Shown here: positions 59,396-64,000 of the stretch, in pieces
Layout of the letters: every line of letters begins with the position of its first letter
Position numbering within the stretch: the stretch's first letter is position 1
NCBI GenBank assembly: GCA_024036415.1
Contig: JAMWET010003067.1
Coordinates: 198,501 to 262,500, forward strand
Reading direction: 5' to 3'
Length of the DNA stretch: 64,000 bases
Source of the DNA: Prochilodus magdalenae
Taxonomy: Eukaryota > Chordata > Actinopteri > Characiformes > Prochilodontidae
Notes under the pieces: model-generated
Told to the model about the DNA's origin: nothing
The model's input: only the letters and a program-made list of their open reading frames with translations
Database searches by the model: none
Position numbers and translations under genes: made by a program

Positions 59396-61592
59396 AACAC
59401 ACACACACGTCTCAGTTCACTCGTGTATTCTCTCACTGAGTTATACAAGAGTGAACTGGGGAAAAACAAAACAAAACAGCAGCTAAATAAGCTGTTGGCA
59501 TTTCAGGATTTCGTAGGTAGAGAGAGACAGAGAGATGGAGATAGAGTTAGAGTTACAGTTAGAAAGAATGTAGGCAGAATTGTGTTTGTACATCTGAACA
59601 TTTTAGGAACCTAAAACAAAAGTGTCAGGACTGCTGCATTCCCAAGCAAAACCCTTCAACCTTCATCTGTTTCCAAAATAGTCAATTAGTTCACAGGAAT
59701 CATTTAACCAACTGGGCCATCATAATAAACTGGTAAGTTTCTGTTTTCCAAGTAGGAAATTTCCATTTTATCAGCCATCCAAACTTATAAAACCCAAATG
59801 AGATCTTTTTTTTTTTTTCAGAGCTACAAACATGGTGCACATAAAACATGAATGGCAAGTTTTACATTTTTAAAGCGTTTTTTTTGAGTTCACATTTGTA
59901 TTATACGTTATTGAGTATATTATTCTACTATATACACAGGGACGTATAGGCAAGTGAGAGAGCAGAGCAGAGCGTTCATACGTTTTAAGAAATAATGTTT
60001 ACTCAACCCTTTTGGTTCACTTGTACTAATAGAGTACCCTTTATTCAGAGGTTTACCATCAGTTAATACTGTTCCATTTGCTCAGACACTTTTTGCTTGA
60101 ACCGTTCCAATATCTGCCAAGTGATGCTTAATACTTTCAGAGACTTGCTGGGTCACCTCAGCTCTCAGTGACCTTCATCATGCTCTTTACAGAGCCTTGC
60201 ACTGCTGTGAGCTTCACTATCTGTCCTGACTTTCCATGAGATCAAGCTGTACTCCATGGACAAACACTTCCAGCTGTGATATGCTGAAAGTCACAGAGAT
60301 TCAGATCTGAGTGAGACAGAGATAGTTAGAGTGTGGGTAGAGAGAAATAATGTAGCATGGGACAACTGATAGAGTTACAGTAAAGAGGGAGAAAGAATAA
60401 AGTTGAAGTGAAGATCAAGATAGAGAAACAGATAGCGTAAAAGAAAAAAGGAGACATGTAGCCACTACAGACATACAGGAAAAAAAACAGTAGGATAGTG
60501 TTAGAGAACAATGGGGAGAGAGGAAAAGAATAAACTTGGAGAGGGAGAGAGCAAGAGCAAGGACAGGAGAGAAAGGCAGAATGCATTTCCATTTACAGAA
60601 GAGAAATACCCGGTTGTGGTTATTTGGTTACATTTTATTCTATGTACAGTAATTTGTTATAAATATAATACATCATTTCTGTCTGAAAAGCAGTCATGTA
60701 GATACATTTAAATAACAGTTGGATCAAATGAGGGCAGTAGAGTCTCTCTATGGGCAGGACAGTGTAAGTGTTGGGGGATGGTGAACGGTGGTGGAGGGGA
60801 AGAAGAGCGAACTCCTTCGGTTTTTGTAGAAAAATTAAATTTCTCCCGTTGTGGAGCAAAACAACACAGCCCACCCACCCCACACACACGCAAGTCCACA
60901 CGCAGACCCTTACACACGGACCCAGTTGCCGTTAGTGACACTTTTCCAAACCTCTTCCCACTAGCGCACCCGCAACACTGCCTCAGTGGGCTACAGTCCT
61001 GCTGCTTCCTCAGTGAGTGCCACAGGTTCTTCTGCTTTCTCACTGGGTCACACGCACACGTCCCGACGGCTTATCATTGGCTCCGACAGCTTGTGCAGGC
61101 CCTGCTTATCAGATAAGTAAATGTCCTAACGTCCTTTTAAGCAGGTACAACTGTTTCCGCAGCAGTTTAACACGTTACTGCCTTTTCATTATCCAGTTTC
61201 AAGATTTCATGTGGAGAGATGGGCTTTGTTACTGTGGCAACAAAGCACTGCAGCTGAAGCATGGGCAGTGCGAAGAGCCTGAACACACCACATTAGCTCT
61301 ACACAGGTTTATACTTTTGAGCATTGATCTGGGTAAATATTCCATCACAGTCTTAAAAAAAAAAAAAAGTGATCTCATTTAAAAAAAAAAAAAAAATTAT
61401 TGAAACTATGCACGGCTGACATGAGATAAATATTCCTGGGGAAAGGCCAAAAGAGCCTCTCTCATTTCAAGTCCATGATTTTTCACCTTTAGGATTAACA
61501 GCTAGGGGCTATTATTTGTTATTAACCATCTCACCATCTTGAGTTTACAAGCATGTCAGGTGCAGAGCCCAACTGAAACTTACTAAACTTTG
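59396..61592. other. Intergenic between opsin upstream region and trappc8, no gene identified
   Basis: Includes a purine-rich stretch (60310-60600) and A runs at ~61353-61368 and 61380-61396. Frames at 60778-61382 (plus) and 60635-61043 (minus) overlap on opposite strands in GC-moderate DNA but show no domain. Confidence 0.4.
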
Positions 61593-61598
61593 TTTAAT
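61593..61598 (-). promoter_or_regulatory. trappc8: Candidate poly(A) signal ATTAAA for trappc8
   Basis: Plus-strand TTTAAT, 133 bp beyond the trappc8 stop codon. No AATAAA was noticed closer, so this is only a candidate. Confidence 0.3.
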
Positions 61599-61730
61599 GT
61601 TACTCCCAATAGATTTTTCTTAATTTTTATAAGAAGTAGAAAACTGCTGCAGTCTGGATGTTGTGGGGTCTGGGTCGAGAGCAGTGAGTGAATCCTGGGG
61701 CAGCAGCAGGCCACAACGCCGATGGGTGGC

Positions 61731-61965
61731 TCAAACACTGTTGATGATTATTAGGGCTGGCATGGCGCTCTGCTGGCTGGTCTCACACATTGTGCCCGAC
61801 TGTGCCAACTTGGCGAATACCCGCGGTGTGCCCAGGTTGTACACCCCGGCTTGAAAGAAGCAGGCTCTGAGGCAAAGACGGTGGACCTCCTGCGGCCGCA
61901 GCTGCAACTTATACTGCGTCTGTCCCAGCCAGGTAAACGAGCCATGCACCTCCAGTGACTCTGGG
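61731..61965 (-). CDS. trappc8: trappc8 last coding exon
   Basis: Acceptor TTTCTTTAG|CCCAG. The exon encodes 77 residues, counting the Ser codon split with the previous exon, and then the TGA stop. Confidence 0.9.
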
Positions 61966-63942
61966 CTAAAGAAAATAGAGTTAGCAGTCAGACAGGTGAT
62001 GATGGTAGTTTCTTTTCAAAATCAGCTCCAAAGTGCTGGCCTTTAAAGATCTGGGGACAACTTACTGTTGCTTGTAACCTTATGTCTACTTTTAAATTAA
62101 ATCTTGACCGGGGCTATAAAATGCATATAATCAATTGTGATTCATTACATTATTAGTTTGTGATCACCTGCATTTGTCTTATTTGCTCAAATTTAAAAAT
62201 TAATGTATTAAAAGCTGTGCACTGCACTATAGCTGTAGCTATATATTACAGCTATTATAGCTATAGCACATGATGAGTAGTAGCTTTCTTCTCTTCGTTA
62301 TCACAACTTTCCATTCTTGTTACAGTGAAGGCCACTGAGTTGCCTTCTATGGCGGTTCTTAAAATATTGATACTGAACTCTACAATACTGGTTTCCAGCA
62401 GTATCAATACTATTCTTATGAAATGCACTTACTTGCATGTTTCTTTTTGACCACAAAGACTTCACTAATGCAGCGCTAGGGAGGAGGTCTTACTAGCACT
62501 AATGTTTGTAATAAACATACTTTGGTATCAAACAAAATAAGGATGGAAAGTCCATTTCACAGGGAGCGTTAGTGCTGTAAATAAAAATACTACTAGCAAT
62601 TTAACATTAAAATGTAAATTTCACATAAAGAGCTGAGGAAGAGGACGAAAATTGGATGGGAAGGATACATTGTTGCAATACAAGCATGCTGACCTGTACA
62701 GACAGTTCCAAGAGGTTAGTGATTGTTCCCGTTTCCAGCATCATTGAAACATTTAACAAGATGCCTCATTAATCTGTCCCCCTGATAAATACTCTTTTAT
62801 CCTCTATCTTTATTTGGGCTACAAGCCGTAACAAAGGATATGGTAACAACGTTCCCTTAAAACGTCCAATAACTAAAATAATAAAGGGGTTTCGGATTTG
62901 GTTATTAAGATTTTTGACAACAGTTATACTTCTGTGTCGCCCTAGTTGACCCTTAGCTGATCTGTCTTTGGTGTTGAAAATGGTACTGAATTCAATATTC
63001 AGTCATTAATGAGTTGACAAAATAAATAAATAAACAAATAAATAAATAAAAAGTTGCACCCAGAAGGAATCAACAGACAGGAATAAAACATGGTGGGTAG
63101 GTTTGACATCGGGAGACAAATGATTAAAGTTTTTACGCTCTGCTGTGCATATGACCTAAGCAAGGCCAGGCCTTAATGCTCTGCCTGACTGACTACATAA
63201 GGTCGCCCTACTGTATGTGCTTTTTATCTTCTGATGCTGTTTTGTTGGTAGCATCCTTAGCAAATAAGGTATTTCTCAATCTGAGCAGTTGGAGGAGTTT
63301 GAGACGGGTCGCACATCTAGAAGGCCTGGTGTCACTCCACCGCCACCACTACGACAAAACCTGCGGGAACTGTGTGAGAATATTTAAGATGCATTGGATG
63401 AATTATCACAGAACACCAGTAGGAACCTCTACAATTTCAGAAGAGACACCTGGAATGTTGCATTAGCAAACATGGCTGCCCAACGCCACACAGATACTAC
63501 TTCTATATGTGTAGCTTAATAAATATTGCCCATATCAGTCTAAATTTATCATCATTTATTGTTCCTGGTAACCTTTATCTTCCTTTCCAATAGCACTGCA
63601 ATCTGACACTTCCCTCTGGGTGCAACTATTTTTATGATGACGAGTGCAATTGTGCAATAAGTGTTCTGAATGTTGAAATTTTCAGTATTAATAGTGACAA
63701 TACTAGGGAACATTTCACAACACTCTGCTTAATGGAAAATCGAAACAGCTTTTTATTTAAGAAACCTAAAACCTATTATTGAAAGCATTTTTAAACACCA
63801 AGTCCCTAAACTTTTGACAGGCAGTGTATATATGACAACATTATAAGATTACCTGGTGGTTTTGTGTCGGAGGTCTATGATAACATCCACCTGAGCCAGG
63901 GAGCAGTTGGACAGTGTCAAGGTAACAGGGACCAAGCATAAA
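61731..63942 (-). CDS. trappc8: Trafficking protein particle complex subunit 8, last two coding exons (partial gene)
   Basis: TRAPPC8 (yeast Trs85) is a TRAPPIII-specific subunit that guides Rab1 activation in ER-Golgi traffic and autophagy. The two exons 63853-63942 and 61731-61965 join in phase (ACC AG|C CCA). They encode LCLVPVTLTLSNCSLAQVDV, then IIDLRHKTTSPESLEVHGSF, then TWLGQTQYKLQLRPQEVH, and near the end GVYNLGTPRVFAKL and ETSQQSAMPALIIINSV with the stop at 61731-61733. This agrees with the conserved C-terminal beta-sandwich region of vertebrate TRAPPC8 (HKTTSPE, GSFTWLGQTQYKLQL, LGTPRVFAKL, SMPALIII). I first considered TRAPPC9. The residues recalled and the B4GALT6 neighbourhood both favour TRAPPC8. 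The rest of the gene lies off the right end. Confidence 0.87.
62225..62275. repeat. Imperfect palindrome in trappc8 last intron
   Basis: CTATAGCTGTAGCTATA is followed, after a short AT loop, by TACAGCTATTATAGCTATAG. The two parts can fold into an AT-rich hairpin with mismatches. Confidence 0.5.
63053..63646. mobile_element. Fullest copy of the AGTTGCACCCAGAAGG TIR family, in trappc8 last intron
   Basis: The left end AGTTGCACCCAGAAGGAATC and the right end TCCCTCTGGGTGCAACTATT are inverted repeats. Worn outer TIR sequence extends on the right to ~63646, and the left outer TIR is replaced by an (AAAT)n run. The interior may be transposase-derived ('RQNLRELCENI' in one frame). The family has at least three further fragments in this window (16145, 36800, 57839). 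Confidence 0.8.
63853..63942 (-). CDS. trappc8: trappc8 penultimate coding exon
   Basis: Acceptor CTCTCAG|TTTATGC, donor CCAG|GTAATC, 90 nt. It encodes the strand-rich segment LCLVPVTLTLSNCSLAQVDV plus IIDLRHKTT. Confidence 0.87.
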
Positions 63943-64000
63943 CTGAGAGACAGGCAGAGCAACACAAGGACAAAGAAAGACAAACCAAACATAGTAAACA

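Noticed and set aside
61731..63942. Assignment to TRAPPC9 instead of TRAPPC8
   Set aside because: The C-terminal motifs recalled fit TRAPPC8, and linkage to b4galt6 matches the TRAPPC8 locus, not the TRAPPC9 one.
1..64000. CRISPR arrays, bacterial operons, phage or plasmid functions, tRNA or rRNA genes
   Set aside because: None seen. Direct repeats are microsatellites or transposon pieces, and gene structure is clearly vertebrate.

Overview
The window is nuclear DNA from a ray-finned fish, almost certainly a teleost. It has long introns, GT-AG splice junctions, many (TA)n, (GT)n and trinucleotide arrays, and dense decayed Tc1/mariner, hAT-like and non-LTR (L2/Rex-like) repeats of teleost type. 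There is no bacterial operon structure, CRISPR array or rRNA. The exact species cannot be told from the sequence. Most long open frames are chance frames through repeats.

Three protein-coding genes can be supported, all on the minus strand. (1) The first coding exon of b4galt6 (7352-7466) lies beside a GC-rich promoter; its other exons lie off the left end. (2) A complete five-exon opsin of the neuropsin (Opn5) superfamily, 453 codons, spans 26540-41991. (3) The last two coding exons of trappc8 (63853-63942 and 61731-61965) form the 3' end of a gene that continues off the right end. B4GALT6 and TRAPPC8 are also near neighbours on one strand in human (18q12), so this is a conserved block with an extra non-visual opsin between them.

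The opsin is the main result. Joining its exons in phase gives a seven-helix receptor with the retinal-binding lysine (K281), NPxxY, D2.50, the ECL2 disulfide cysteine (C169) and E163 (Glu181 in rhodopsin numbering). Two features are unusual. A second cysteine follows the disulfide cysteine (C170, rhodopsin position 188), the mark of the Opn5L1 'reverse' opsins, which are active in the dark and form a light-induced retinal-cysteine adduct. In addition, the (D/E)RY motif at the end of helix 3 reads V-C-C. The cytoplasmic tail is long, cysteine-rich and then acidic.

Layout: 1-715 is part of a Tc1-like transposon. 716-7350 is b4galt6 intron 1, unless a coding exon was missed. 7352-8250 is the b4galt6 exon and promoter zone, with a YY1-type motif pointing the other way. 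8.3-26.5 kb is intergenic and repeat-rich, including a striking 98-bp inverted repeat around a (TA)n core and a frame-keeping minisatellite. 26.5-42.0 kb is the opsin. 42-61.7 kb is the opsin upstream region and the intergenic space to trappc8. It holds a possible untranslated first exon near 46.5 kb and a CpG-rich promoter-like block near 54.2-54.6 kb. 61.7-64.0 kb is the trappc8 3' end, with a TIR element in its last intron.
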